A stretch of DNA of 25,075 bases from Magnetaquiglobus sp039908105 (GCA_039908105.1 JAMOBI010000024.1:1-25075), one strand, 5' to 3'. Counted from the first letter of the stretch, positions 1-8,183 are shown. Program-made: numbers and translations. The notes: a model not told the origin generated them from the letters alone.

Positions 1-434
1 CCGGGGCGTGTTGAAGGCTGGAGGTCTGGTTGTTTTTGTGACTTGAATGACCGTTTCAAACCAAAAACATGTTCTCATTTTGCTTGGCGGCAATTCTCAT
101 TTTGCTTGGCGCGTTACAGGTGGAGCGGTTGTTTCGAGAAAACCTTTTAATGACTTTATGGTGGAGCAAGTGATACGGTTTCGAACCAATTCTCCAGACT
201 TTGTTGCAGCGCAGCACAAAGAATAGTTTGAAGGCATCTTGGCTACCAATTGATGCAGTTTACGGCAATCAGATTGATCTGAAAAGCTTTTTGTAGCACA
301 TCAGAATTTCTTCTCTACGCCACCGGATAGCAGTGGCCCCGCATTTCGATTCCCTGTCGGGTAGCGATGGCCATTTGAGCACACTTTTCGCCACGCAAAC
401 GGAGAATCAGAGAATTTGGAGGGCATTTCCCCAG
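1..434. other. Gene-poor stretch with possible IS end
   Basis: No convincing gene is seen. Frame 2 of the plus strand is open from base 2 to a TGA at 44-46, which could be the last 14 codons of a gene entering from the left, but nothing in it is recognisable. An 18-bp direct repeat at 72-111 resembles the repeated internal ends of some IS21-like elements (recalled resemblance, not verified). The rest has no good ribosome-binding site plus ORF combination on either strand; the open frames around 301-674 are shadows or chance. Confidence 0.4.
72..111. repeat. 18-bp direct repeat, period 22
   Basis: The 18-mer TTCTCATTTTGCTTGGCG occurs at 72-89 and again, identical, at 94-111, separated by GCAA. 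Tandem short repeats of this type are found near the termini of some IS21-family elements, where transposase binds. No istA or istB coding sequence is visible here, so this may be a remnant or the edge of an element lying left of the window. Confidence 0.8.
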
Positions 435-1517
435 TCAATGCCGGTCGACGAACACCTCGTCCACGGAGTTGGCGAACACGAAGTGGTCGCTCCAAACCTC
501 GATCAGTTCCAGGCTCGCCGCCTTTACCTTCTCGAACACCCAGTCGGGCGTCTGACCAAATTTGCGACGCGTCAGTTTGAGCAGCATGGAAGCGGCTTCT
601 TCCTGGCGGCCTTCCTGACGGCCTTCCTGGCGGCCTTGCACCAGCAGGTGTTCCAGCTTTGGAATGGCGGATAGCTCATCCTCTGGCATGGTGTCCACCA
701 GGAAATCAAACCACTCCCTGCCGAGCAGGGCCACCTGCTCTGGTGTGACGCCTTCCATTTCCGGACTGTTCAATGAGCCTTGCATGAGCAACCTCCATAA
801 GCCGACTACAGTTTGACCAAACGCAACCGAGATCCGAAACAACCCGGTTTCCTTGATGGTCTGGAATGCCTTCTTTCTCTACTTCCTTTCGACTGGAAAA
901 ACACTTTAGCGGGGCGTTTCCCGCCTCATTCGCCAACTCGTTCAAAACAATCAAACGGATCGTGCCGCCCCAGCGAGGCTTGCTTTCGTAGATCCCGCCG
1001 GGTCCGACCGGGAGAAAGGCAAAACGCTCCAGGAACTCTGGCCGTGGGCTGATGGCTCCGATCAGGACACTCTGCAGCTGCCGCCTTTGCAGACCGGCGC
1101 TCTCCTGAAACAGGGTGTCGTACATCGACAACCGAGAAAGCACCTCCTCGTTCAGGCTCTCGGTGATCTTCAATTCGACCAGAATGTGGTCAGCCTCCAA
1201 ATCTCTCAACCCGTCAGACAACAAAAGGCGCTGTGCTTCAGTCCATCTTCCCTGTTGACGTCGGATCAAGATCAGATCAGCCCTGGGCGGCGTGGAGGTG
1301 ACCGGCACTTCCACGCGGACCTCAATGCCAACCGGTTCCAACAGCTCTTTCAGGGTTGCCCCAACCAGATTGTGCCAGTAGGTATTGCCCACACGAGTTG
1401 TCCTTCCGCCATACCTTGGATCCGTATCCAGTTATCTTCCGCCAAGTCACGCCATTGGGCAAGCGAAATGGTGCGGCTGTTGGATTGGAACGCCAGATTC
1501 AGAGGCAGGACGATCAC
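435..1517 (-). pseudogene. Frameshifted PD-(D/E)XK (Rpn-like) nuclease gene
   Basis: The gene reads in at least two frames. The middle part (1392 down to about 870) holds a restriction-nuclease-like core: RADLILIRR followed by DHILVELKITESLNEE, i.e. an Asp and an E-x-K at the expected spacing. Near 868-881 coding sense moves to another frame (842 down to 435), which carries a tail with three EGRQ repeats and a basic segment (LLKLTRRKFG), as in Rpn/DUF4351-type proteins linked to transposition or recombination. A further coding-like stretch from GTG 1517 to about 1393 lies in the same frame as the tail, so two compensating single-base shifts may be present; its assignment to this gene is inference. 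Joined length is about 360 residues from 1517, or about 320 from the GTG at 1392. Such proteins are often multicopy and decayed; an assembly error is the alternative. Confidence 0.65.
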
Positions 1518-1574
1518 CGGGCCGAATGGTTACCCTGAACAGGGACGAATCGCGGGTCCGGCTGGACTCACCCC

Positions 1575-4112
1575 TCACTCCCGGTCACGCAGCATGTTCA
1601 TGAGATCCTCCACCGACAACCGACCGCTCAGGTCGCCACCCTCCAAAAGACCATCCGCCAGATCCCGTTTGTGGCGGTGCAGGGCCACGATCTTCTCCTC
1701 GATGGTCTGCGTGGTGATCAGACGATAGATGGTCACCGGTCTGGTTTGTCCGATGCGGTGGGCGCGATCCGAGGCCTGATCCTCCACCGCCGGGTTCCAC
1801 CAGGGATCCATGTGGATCACATAATCCGCCGCAGTCAGATTGATCCCCATCCCGCCGGCCTTCAGGCTGATGAGAAACAGCTCCCCAACCCCGGCCTGAA
1901 AGGCCGCGACGCGCTCCTGGCGCTCCCTGGCCGGAGTACTGCCATCCAGATACTGGTAGCAGACCCCCTTTTCATCCAACAGGGCGCGAAGGATGGCCAG
2001 GTGATCGACGAACTGGCTGAATACCAATACTTTGTGCCGATTGGCCAGCAACTCCTCCACCACCTCCCAGAAGAGCGCCAGCTTGCTGCTCTCGATGGGA
2101 CTCTCCGGCAGCACCAAACGACTGTTGCAGCAGGCCCGCCGCAATCGCATGATCTCGGCCAGAATCCGGAACCGTTTTTGTTCCGAGGGGCCTTGCAGGC
2201 TTGCGATCTCCTCGATGGCCTTGCGGCGCAGGGTCTCGTAGAGCGTCAACTCCTCGGGGCTCATCTCCACGTTCAAGACGATCTCGGTACGGGAGGGCAG
2301 TTCTTCGAGCACCTGATTCTTGGTGCGCCGCAACAAAAACGGCTGGATCAGTTGTTTCAATCGCTTCTGGGCGGATTTGTCGCCGTAGCGTTCGATGGGC
2401 ACGGCAAACCGTTCATTGAACGACTCCAAAGACCCCAACAAGCCCGGATTGATGAATTGAAACAGGTTCCAGAGTTCACCCAGATGGTTCTCCACCGGCG
2501 TACCCGTCGTGATCAATCGGAAGGAGCCGATCAGAGCCATGGCCGATTGGGACCGTTTGGTCAGCCGGTTCTTGATCGCCTGGGCCTCGTCCAGCACGAT
2601 GACGTTCCAACGCACCTGGGCCAAAAGCTCGGACTCCTGCTGCAACAGGCCATAACTGCAGATCACCACATCAAAGGGTTGCAACCCCTCCAGGGTCTGC
2701 TGTCTCTGGCCACCACCGAACATGATCCCCTTCAAGGTGGGCGTGAAACGGTCGATCTCGGCCAACCAGTTCAATCCCACCGAAGTCGGGGCCACCACCA
2801 GCGATGGCCCCTCCTTGGCGCACGAAAGCAGCAACGCCAGGGCTTGCAGGGTTTTTCCCAGCCCCATGTCGTCAGCCAGACATCCACCCACGCCCCAGGC
2901 AGCCAGTCGCGCCAACCAACGAAAGCCGGTCAGTTGATAATCGCGTAATTCGGCCTGCACGGTCGAAGGCAACTCCGGCTCCAGCCCCTGAACCTGTCTG
3001 ATGCGTTTCAGATGGGCCTTCCAGTGCCGATCCGCATCGACCGCGCCTGCCTCCTGCAACAGATCCCGGAACAGCTCGCCGGCCAGGGGGTGAAAGCGGC
3101 GCCCCTTGGACTGCTTCTCGGAAAAGGCGTCGAGTTCCGCCAAACGCTTGCGAAAAAGCTCCGTCAGGGCCAGAAAGCGTCCGTCGCCCAGAGGAACGAA
3201 CCGTCCCTCCCGTCCGCGCAGCAACTCCAGCAGGCGTTCCATCTCCAGGACCAATCCGTCGTCCAGGGTTACCTCTCCGTGCATCGCGAACCAATCCTGG
3301 TTGCGTTGAATCTGCACGCGCAGCGCGTCCATGGCCACCGGACGGCCCACCCGCAGCTTCTCCCCGTCCGGCCACGCCACCACCAGACGCTCCGCCATGG
3401 ACTGCACCTCCAAGAGGAACTCCAGACAGGCATCCGGCTCCTCGATCAGCCACTCGGACTCCCCTTCCTGGGCAACCAGGGTGGGACAGGCGGTCAGTAC
3501 CTCCTGGGCGCGGTTCGACTCCTCCTGCAAGTTGCGATGGGTCTGCACTCGTCTGCCCCGGACCTCGGCGATGATGGTCCTGCCGCCCCGTCCGGGCTGA
3601 AAACAGGGCCCCTCCCCGGAAAAGGGCCGCACCAGCAGGTTGACCTTGAGCCCATCACCATGGGGCAGGAGATGCAGATGCGGTTGGGAATCGGCTGTCA
3701 CCTCCTCGATATCGGCAATCCCTCCACCGATGCCGGAGTGGATGGTCACCAGCGGTGCGATCGCCCGCATGGCCTGCATCACCTGCTCCTTGGCCCTGAC
3801 CGGGACGCGCAGCCCCTTGTCGCCGAGAATGTCGGCGATCTTTTTGTGCGCGGTGGTGACTTCGATCAGTTTGATGCGGGTGGGGCTCTCCCGGATGGCG
3901 CGCACCCCTTCGCCGCTCACCGGGTCGGCATAGCGGATGTTGACCTGCGCCCCACTCTTCTCGACCAAAAGCTCCGGTTCGACCCGCACCACCTCGACGT
4001 TGACCGTCGGGTCACTCTCCAGGAAAACCAGCGGATGCCCCGCCAACGCCAACATCGCCTTAGGCCAATTGAACTCGTAGAAGGATCCGCCGTAATAGTC
4101 GTTCTGCCGCAC
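1575..4112 (-). CDS. SNF2-family helicase, C-terminal fragment (IS-split)
   Basis: This is the motor part of a bacterial SNF2/SWI2-type DNA translocase. Visible motifs, in order: Walker A (DDMGLGKT, about residue 415), VVAPTSVGLNW, motif II as DEAQ (about residue 505), TTGTPVENHLGELW, then the second RecA lobe with VLVFSQF, KAGGMGINLTAADYVIHMDPWWNP and DRAHRIGQ. All ATPase motifs look intact. The open frame continues upstream without a start to 4147, where the IS target duplication begins, and joins in frame to the fragment ending at 5406. The annotated start (GTG 4112) is therefore only the first start-like codon after the insertion; no natural start is expected here. Whether the fragment is expressed, for instance from a promoter in the IS, cannot be told. 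Family certain; specific role unknown. Confidence 0.93.
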   Translation of the reverse strand: MRQNDYYGGSFYEFNWPKAMLALAGHPLVFLESDPTVNVEVVRVEPELLVEKSGAQVNIRYADPVSGEGVRAIRESPTRIKLIEVTTAHKKIADILGDKGLRVPVRAKEQVMQAMRAIAPLVTIHSGIGGGIADIEEVTADSQPHLHLLPHGDGLKVNLLVRPFSGEGPCFQPGRGGRTIIAEVRGRRVQTHRNLQEESNRAQEVLTACPTLVAQEGESEWLIEEPDACLEFLLEVQSMAERLVVAWPDGEKLRVGRPVAMDALRVQIQRNQDWFAMHGEVTLDDGLVLEMERLLELLRGREGRFVPLGDGRFLALTELFRKRLAELDAFSEKQSKGRRFHPLAGELFRDLLQEAGAVDADRHWKAHLKRIRQVQGLEPELPSTVQAELRDYQLTGFRWLARLAAWGVGGCLADDMGLGKTLQALALLLSCAKEGPSLVVAPTSVGLNWLAEIDRFTPTLKGIMFGGGQRQQTLEGLQPFDVVICSYGLLQQESELLAQVRWNVIVLDEAQAIKNRLTKRSQSAMALIGSFRLITTGTPVENHLGELWNLFQFINPGLLGSLESFNERFAVPIERYGDKSAQKRLKQLIQPFLLRRTKNQVLEELPSRTEIVLNVEMSPEELTLYETLRRKAIEEIASLQGPSEQKRFRILAEIMRLRRACCNSRLVLPESPIESSKLALFWEVVEELLANRHKVLVFSQFVDHLAILRALLDEKGVCYQYLDGSTPARERQERVAAFQAGVGELFLISLKAGGMGINLTAADYVIHMDPWWNPAVEDQASDRAHRIGQTRPVTIYRLITTQTIEEKIVALHRHKRDLADGLLEGGDLSGRLSVEDLMNMLRDRE

Positions 4113-4147
4113 GATGGCCGCGCAGACGCGCCGATCCTGGTCGGTCA

Positions 4148-4155
4148 GAAAATCC
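4148..4155. repeat. Target-site duplication, left copy (8 bp)
   Basis: GAAAATCC at 4148-4155 is identical to 5406-5413 on the other side of the IS. Eight to nine bp is the usual duplication length for IS1-family elements. The next two bases (GG) also match beyond the right copy, so a 10-bp duplication cannot be excluded from sequence alone. Confidence 0.9.
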
Positions 4156-4174
4156 GGCGGTGTCTTACGTTAAC
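4156..4174. repeat. IS1-family left inverted repeat
   Basis: GGCGGTGTCTTACGTTAAC matches the reverse complement of 5387-5405 at 17 of 19 positions (mismatches at positions 3 and 8). Confidence 0.9.
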
Positions 4175-4276
4175 ATAATCGCTCTCCCATCCATCTGTTA
4201 TTGAAAGAATGGGGCGTGACACTGATGCTTGGCTGATGCACCATATGGCTTTCTGGATCTCAATGGGAGAAGCAAG

Positions 4277-4654
4277 ATGGCACATCAGATTGAAGTTTTC
4301 TGTTGTCAGAACCAGGAGTGTTCAGATTTCGGACTCCGAGGCAAGGGGAACTTGAGATGGCATGGATGGAGCGGGAAGGGTCATCGAATTCGTGGTCTCT
4401 ACTGTCGGACATGTGGAAAATATTTTTCGGAACGAAAAGGGAGTGTGCTTGAACAAAGTCGTCTGCCAGAGGAAAAGGTAGTATCTTTGTTGGAACATGT
4501 GAGAGAAGGATGCGGAGTGAGACAAACTGCTCGTTTGGTACATGTGAACCAGAACACTGTGATGCGGTACTCACGATTGAGTGGAAGTCATGCGACCCTG
4601 GTACACGACGAGTTGGTTGCTTTTTCCCCCTCTGACGAGGGAAGTGCAATTTGA
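4277..4654 (+). CDS. IS1-family transposase, N-terminal frame (InsA-like)
   Basis: DNA-binding half of the transposase. The ATG at 4277 is preceded by GGGAGA at a 6-nt spacing, which favours it over the TTG at 4229. Residues 1-50 hold a zinc ribbon (CCQNQEC then CRTCGK), followed by an HTH (EEKVVSLLEHVREGCGVRQTARL and VNQNTVMRYSRL). The frame then runs through TTTTTCCCCC at 4621-4630 and stops at 4654 with a meaningless tail (SDEGSAI). The family sequence continues instead in the +1 frame as PLTREVQFDEKW, so the full product needs a +1 shift at CCC-T, or the gene has gained one C. Confident as family; uncertain whether active. Confidence 0.85.
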   Translation: MAHQIEVFCCQNQECSDFGLRGKGNLRWHGWSGKGHRIRGLYCRTCGKYFSERKGSVLEQSRLPEEKVVSLLEHVREGCGVRQTARLVHVNQNTVMRYSRLSGSHATLVHDELVAFSPSDEGSAI

Positions 4655-5396
4655 CGAAAAGTGGAGTTTTGTGTTCCAAAAAGAAGGACATTGCGATTCG
4701 GAAGAGGAGGAACGAGGTGATAATTGGGACCATGTAGCCATGGATCCAGAAAATCGTTTGCTGCTGCATGTTGTAACCGGAAAGCGTACAGCGGAGCATT
4801 GTCTCCAGGTGGTGAAGGAAGTGCAAAAACGGACTGGTGGTCGGACGGATATGTTGCTCACATCCGATGAATATCCTCCCTATCAGACGGCGATTGATCG
4901 TGTTTACGCGACAGAGGTGGCACAACCCAAGAAACCTGGACCTGGGCGACGACCAAAACCCAAACGAGTCATGCCAACTGACTTGTGTTACGCCACTGTC
5001 CGTAAAACCCGCAAAAAAGGACGTGTCGTGGAGATTAATCGGACTGTTGTCTTCGGTTCAATTGTTTTGTTGGTCCTTTGGTTGCTGCGTTCGACGGTCA
5101 GTTTCGTCATCAACACATCGTTTGTTGAACGTCTCAATGCCACTGATCGTGGACAAAACGCCAGGAAAGCTCGCAAGAGTTATTGCTTTTCAAAGAACTG
5201 GGCGATGCACAATGCGATGACATATTTTGTAGCGTTCAGCTATAATTTTTGCTGGCCCGTGCGAACACTGCGCACCAAAGGCGAAAATGGAAAATGGGAA
5301 GCTCGAACGCCAGCCATGGCTGCTGGCCTCGCTAACCATGTATGGACGGTTCATGAGTGGATTTCATTTCCATCCCGACCGGCTAGGTTAACGTAA
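4629..5396 (+). CDS. IS1-family transposase, catalytic frame (InsB-like)
   Basis: Catalytic half of the transposase, entered by frameshift from the upstream frame; it has no good start of its own (the first ATG, 4581, lies before the shift in non-homologous sequence). Visible DDE features: REVQFDEKW (first Asp), DNWDHVAMDPENRLLLHVV, LLTSDEYPPY (second Asp) and NTSFVERLNATDRGQNARK (Glu), then YCFSKNWAMHNAMTYFVAFSYNFCWPVRTLR and the conserved end TPAMAAGLANHVWTVHEW. The stop TAA at 5394-5396 lies inside the right inverted repeat. A hydrophobic patch (VLLVLWLL) precedes the Glu region and looks diverged. Apart from the frame break the protein appears complete. Confidence 0.85.
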   Translation, partial: PLTREVQFDEKWSFVFQKEGHCDSEEEERGDNWDHVAMDPENRLLLHVVTGKRTAEHCLQVVKEVQKRTGGRTDMLLTSDEYPPYQTAIDRVYATEVAQPKKPGPGRRPKPKRVMPTDLCYATVRKTRKKGRVVEINRTVVFGSIVLLVLWLLRSTVSFVINTSFVERLNATDRGQNARKARKSYCFSKNWAMHNAMTYFVAFSYNFCWPVRTLRTKGENGKWEARTPAMAAGLANHVWTVHEWISFPSRPARLT

Positions 5397-7062
5397 GGCA
5401 CCACCGAAAATCCGGACTCTCCTGATTCTGGAACAGCCGCTTCAGCGCCACCGGTCTCCCCTTGGACCAGTTTCCAGAAGCGGATCGCGTCTGCTCCTTG
5501 GGTTGAATGGTACCCAGGGAGAGATCCTCCAGGTTGATCATCCAGACCAGACGGCTGCCGCCACGGGTTTCGCCCTTGCCCGGTTTGTCAACGCCCACCT
5601 GGATCAACGCCTTGAGGGCGCGCTCCCACCCCTCCTCGTGGGAGATGATCGGCAACAGACTCTGCATGCCGCAGGTCTGTTGCAGGGTCTCAGCCAGACG
5701 CGCCAACTCGGTCGCCCCAGGATCCAGGGCCGCCACGAGCGACGCGGCTTCCATGGCCGCCCAGGGATGGCCGTGACGCAGAGCCAATTCGCACAGGGTT
5801 CGCACACTCTGCACGGATTGACGGGCTTGCGCGGGATCGATCCAGTAGCGGGCCACGACGTTGAACAGTCGCCGCATGGCGGAGATCTGAATCAATCCCC
5901 CGGAAGCAACAGACCACGGCGACTCTGACATGATCGTCTGTTGAGGCTCGTCCTTCACCCGGAGCAGAGCATCACTCACCTTGTTCTGCCAAGCCATCAA
6001 GAGTGCCTCAAAAGCACGAAAACCCGGAATACGGATCGGAATCAACGGTTTTTTGTAGGCCAAATCCAGAAGTTCGATAAACCGGGCGCGATGGCCGGGA
6101 TCGCCACTCTTCAACAAGGCCAAGAGGTAAAACAAACCGCTCGGCTCGATCAGGACGACTTGCCGCTTGTCGATGATCTTTTTGGCCGGGCGCATCCGCT
6201 CCTCGAACGCCCGGATGGCGGCATCGTTCTCGCCGCGCAAGAATTCGCTCCACCCCTGCAAGGCCAGGCGATCCTCGATGGCATCGCCCGAGGCAAGCAA
6301 GGCACGCGCCTCCGGGATCTCGCCCTGAAACAACAGAATGGTGATCCACTGTTTTCTAAGGTGCGGAGCCAAAAGTGGATCGGGATTCTTGAGTCGTTCG
6401 CCCAACACCTGACGGAGATCGGTCACACTCTCCAGACGCATCAGGCGATCCGGGACGATCTCATTCAAGGCCTGGAGCTGAATGGCGGGCGGCAGTTGCA
6501 TAAACCAGGCTTGATCGAAGGGGGTATCGCAGATCCAGCTCCAGGGCCGGGATGCCGCCATCTCGTGCGGAAATTGTTCCCGGCAGGCTTCAAGCAGGAA
6601 GTCGATCTTTGGGGTGTCCTGAGCGAAAACGGCGCTGCGCAACTCGCGCAAACCCCGTGCAACGCTGACCATCCGCTTCGAGTAGCTGTAATAAGGTTCG
6701 ATCAGGGGGAAATGTTTCCGGACGCTGACGACGATCGGATCGAACCGTTTGGCGAGAATGGCAGACCGGGTGGCATGGAAGGCGATGACCGCCTCGCACC
6801 GAAACTGTTGATTGCTGGTATAATCGGTACTCACCAAACCCAGGGAGCTCAAGCGATGCAGAATCGGTATCAGCGCCTGGGTGCTCAGCGGCTTGCCCGC
6901 CTCGCCCTTGATGCCGGCATCCCGCAAGCCGTTGGCCAGATGGGTCCGATGGGTGGATTCAACGAGAATGGCCAGAAATTGCAGGACGTTCTGTTCAATG
7001 ACCATGAGATGCCGATACCGTTCCAGGGCGACATCCGGCGTGAGTTCGGCTGATTTGATCAC
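5383..7062 (-). CDS. SNF2-family helicase, N-terminal fragment (IS-split)
   Basis: N-terminal part of the large helicase, before the motor. It starts at GTG 7062 behind a GGGGAG about 11 nt upstream. Residues 1-552 are native; the last seven (RWCLTLT) are read from the IS inverted repeat, ending at 5383. Helix-rich throughout: residues 1-90 look like a winged-helix region (LANGLRDAGIKGEAGKPLST then LIPILHRLSSLGLVS), and the remainder resembles an alpha-solenoid (TPR-like) scaffold (RLALQGWSEFLRGENDAAIRAFEE). No catalytic motif is present. Removing the IS plus one 8-bp duplication joins QESPDF directly to LTDQDRRV with no frame error, giving 1,409 residues. The ancestral protein was probably a DNA-remodelling ATPase; its pathway is not evident. 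It lies downstream of the ArsR-rhodanese gene, separated by a palindromic repeat. Confidence 0.85.
   Translation of the reverse strand: MIKSAELTPDVALERYRHLMVIEQNVLQFLAILVESTHRTHLANGLRDAGIKGEAGKPLSTQALIPILHRLSSLGLVSTDYTSNQQFRCEAVIAFHATRSAILAKRFDPIVVSVRKHFPLIEPYYSYSKRMVSVARGLRELRSAVFAQDTPKIDFLLEACREQFPHEMAASRPWSWICDTPFDQAWFMQLPPAIQLQALNEIVPDRLMRLESVTDLRQVLGERLKNPDPLLAPHLRKQWITILLFQGEIPEARALLASGDAIEDRLALQGWSEFLRGENDAAIRAFEERMRPAKKIIDKRQVVLIEPSGLFYLLALLKSGDPGHRARFIELLDLAYKKPLIPIRIPGFRAFEALLMAWQNKVSDALLRVKDEPQQTIMSESPWSVASGGLIQISAMRRLFNVVARYWIDPAQARQSVQSVRTLCELALRHGHPWAAMEAASLVAALDPGATELARLAETLQQTCGMQSLLPIISHEEGWERALKALIQVGVDKPGKGETRGGSRLVWMINLEDLSLGTIQPKEQTRSASGNWSKGRPVALKRLFQNQESPDFRWCLTLT
5387..5405. 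repeat. IS1-family right inverted repeat
   Basis: Reverse complement reads GGTGGTGCCTTACGTTAAC, pairing with 4156-4174 at 17 of 19 positions. It contains the transposase stop codon and also donates the last codons (RWCLTLT) and the stop of the truncated helicase fragment reading in from the other side. Confidence 0.9.
5406..5413. repeat. Target-site duplication, right copy (8 bp)
   Basis: GAAAATCC, identical to 4148-4155. It identifies the insertion as a standard transposition event rather than a rearrangement. Confidence 0.9.
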
Positions 7063-7189
7063 GGTTTCAAAATCTCCCCTTCATCAGGCTTGGATCCGGT
7101 TCCTGGTCATACCTCCCGTTTCGGTCATAGCCCCAGCCTATCAGATCCATCCGGCAATCGGCCAGCAAGGATCGATTCCGTCACCATTC

Positions 7190-7257
7190 TACCGTGGAAC
7201 GCCCGTCAGGGAGGTACACGGTAGTGGATGGGGGATCACCCACCATCATGCAAGTTC
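7190..7257 (-). repeat. 69-bp-family palindromic repeat, diverged copy
   Basis: Read on the minus strand, this begins AACTTGCATGATGG right after the TAG stop (7258-7260) of the ArsR-rhodanese gene and ends with GTTCCACGGTA. It aligns along its whole length with the two tandem units at 15190-15327, with about a dozen or more differences. The outer arms ACCGTGGAAC and GTACACGGT still form a hairpin with GC-rich internal pairing. Position and structure suggest it may work as a terminator between the regulator and the helicase gene. Confidence 0.8.
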
Positions 7258-7953
7258 CTATCGGATCGGCAGCGGTTGTTCCGGATTCTGATCGAATCGT
7301 TCCACCGGCAGATCGGCCACGCGCCACTCCGGGAATCCCTCCTCCAGTCTGCGGGCCGCAAAGCCCTGCTCTCGCAGTCGCGCCACCGCCTCGAAGGAGA
7401 GGACGCACCACGCCCCCCGGCAGTAGGCCACCACCTCCCGCCCGGGTGGCAGTTCGTGCAGGCGCCGCTCCAACTCCCGCAGCGGAATGTTGAACGCCTT
7501 GGGCAGATGCCCCGCCGCATACTCCTCCGGAGGTCGCACATCCAGCACCGTGACCGTTCCTTCCCGCATCCGTTCCAGCAACTCCCCCCTGGGGAGCGGC
7601 TCCATCCCGTCACGGGCCAGAAGATACCCCCGCACCAGCTCCTCCACCTCTCCCAGCCGACGTTCGGCAATGCCCCTCATCAGCGCGAGCAACGGCACCA
7701 CAGCCGGATCGCCCAGGGCATAGTGGACATACAACCCCTCCTTGCGCGCGGTCACCAGTCCGGCACTCCGCAACTGCTGCAAATGTTTGGAGGCATTGGC
7801 CACCGACAGACCGGAAAGTTGCGCCAGCCCCTCCACCGTCCGCTCCCCCTGGGCCAGATACTCCAGCAGGGCCAGCCGATGTCCCTGCCCAACCGCCTTG
7901 CCGATGCGGGCCAGATGGTCGAACAACTCTTCCTTGAACGAAACCGTTGACAT
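7258..7953 (-). CDS. ArsR/SmtB-family regulator fused to rhodanese domain
   Basis: A 231-residue transcription factor. The start is ATG 7953 (MSTVSFKEEL); the frame is open further upstream but that part is not protein-like. Residues 1-95 are an ArsR-type winged helix (LARIGKAVGQGHRLALLEYL, SVANASKHLQQLRSAGLV as recognition helix, KEGLYVHYAL wing). Residues 130-215 are a rhodanese domain (VTVLDVRPPEEYAAGHLPKA, active loop C178-RGAW-C183, GFPEW). The ArsR part contains no cysteine and no metal motif, so the only thiols, C178 and C183, are in the rhodanese loop. By analogy with persulfide-sensing ArsR proteins (SqrR, BigR), it may repress until its rhodanese is persulfidated; this is inference. 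It is divergent from the redox gene run starting at 8184, the likely target along with itself. A palindrome lies just upstream of its start. Confidence 0.9.
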   Translation of the reverse strand: MSTVSFKEELFDHLARIGKAVGQGHRLALLEYLAQGERTVEGLAQLSGLSVANASKHLQQLRSAGLVTARKEGLYVHYALGDPAVVPLLALMRGIAERRLGEVEELVRGYLLARDGMEPLPRGELLERMREGTVTVLDVRPPEEYAAGHLPKAFNIPLRELERRLHELPPGREVVAYCRGAWCVLSFEAVARLREQGFAARRLEEGFPEWRVADLPVERFDQNPEQPLPIR

Positions 7954-7955
7954 TA

Positions 7956-7975
7956 ATTTAACAATATGGTTGAAT
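7956..7975. promoter_or_regulatory. Probable ArsR-type operator
   Basis: ATTTAACAATATGGTTGAAT is an imperfect dyad (8 of 10 positions per half-site, centre between 7965 and 7966), immediately upstream of the ATG of the ArsR-rhodanese gene (7951-7953). A weaker dyad with arms AACT and AGTT and another TTGAAT half-site lies at 7980-7997. AT-rich dyads of this size overlapping the promoter or start are typical for ArsR-family autoregulation. Assignment to this regulator is inference. Confidence 0.5.
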
Positions 7976-8183
7976 AGCGTCGAACTATGCAGTTGAATGA
8001 TACGTAAGACCCATTCATCGCGCCGCATCCGGGATCATCCCAATGACCGATCACCTTGACCCCATGGTCTCAAAGAGCAACCAGCGGGACAAGGGATAGG
8101 TTGCACATTCGGAAGGGATGGCGAATGACAGGATCTTAATCCGCATGCTCTTTCACGTCGAAGCGCCGAAACGGAGGCAGAAA

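Larger units (their letters stand above)
4156..5405 (+). mobile_element. IS1-family insertion sequence, 1,250 bp
   Basis: The element is delimited by 19-bp inverted repeats (17 of 19 matching) starting with GG and by an 8-bp direct repeat. It carries one transposase gene split between two frames. The zinc-ribbon plus HTH N-terminus, the D-D-E catalytic half and the GGTGGTGCC start of the right terminus fit the IS1 family, in the longer group of about 1.2 kb rather than enteric IS1 (about 770 bp). Its base composition is visibly more AT-rich than the flanks, consistent with recent arrival. It sits inside the SNF2 helicase gene, in opposite orientation. Confidence 0.92.

Noticed and set aside
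595..640. Tandem 12-bp repeat as a separate element
   Set aside because: It encodes the EGRQ repeats in the tail of the nuclease family, a usual feature of these proteins rather than an independent repeat.
1671..4178. Long plus-strand frames opposite the helicase fragment
   Set aside because: The minus strand has all SNF2 motifs; the plus-strand frames are shadows of a GC-rich gene.
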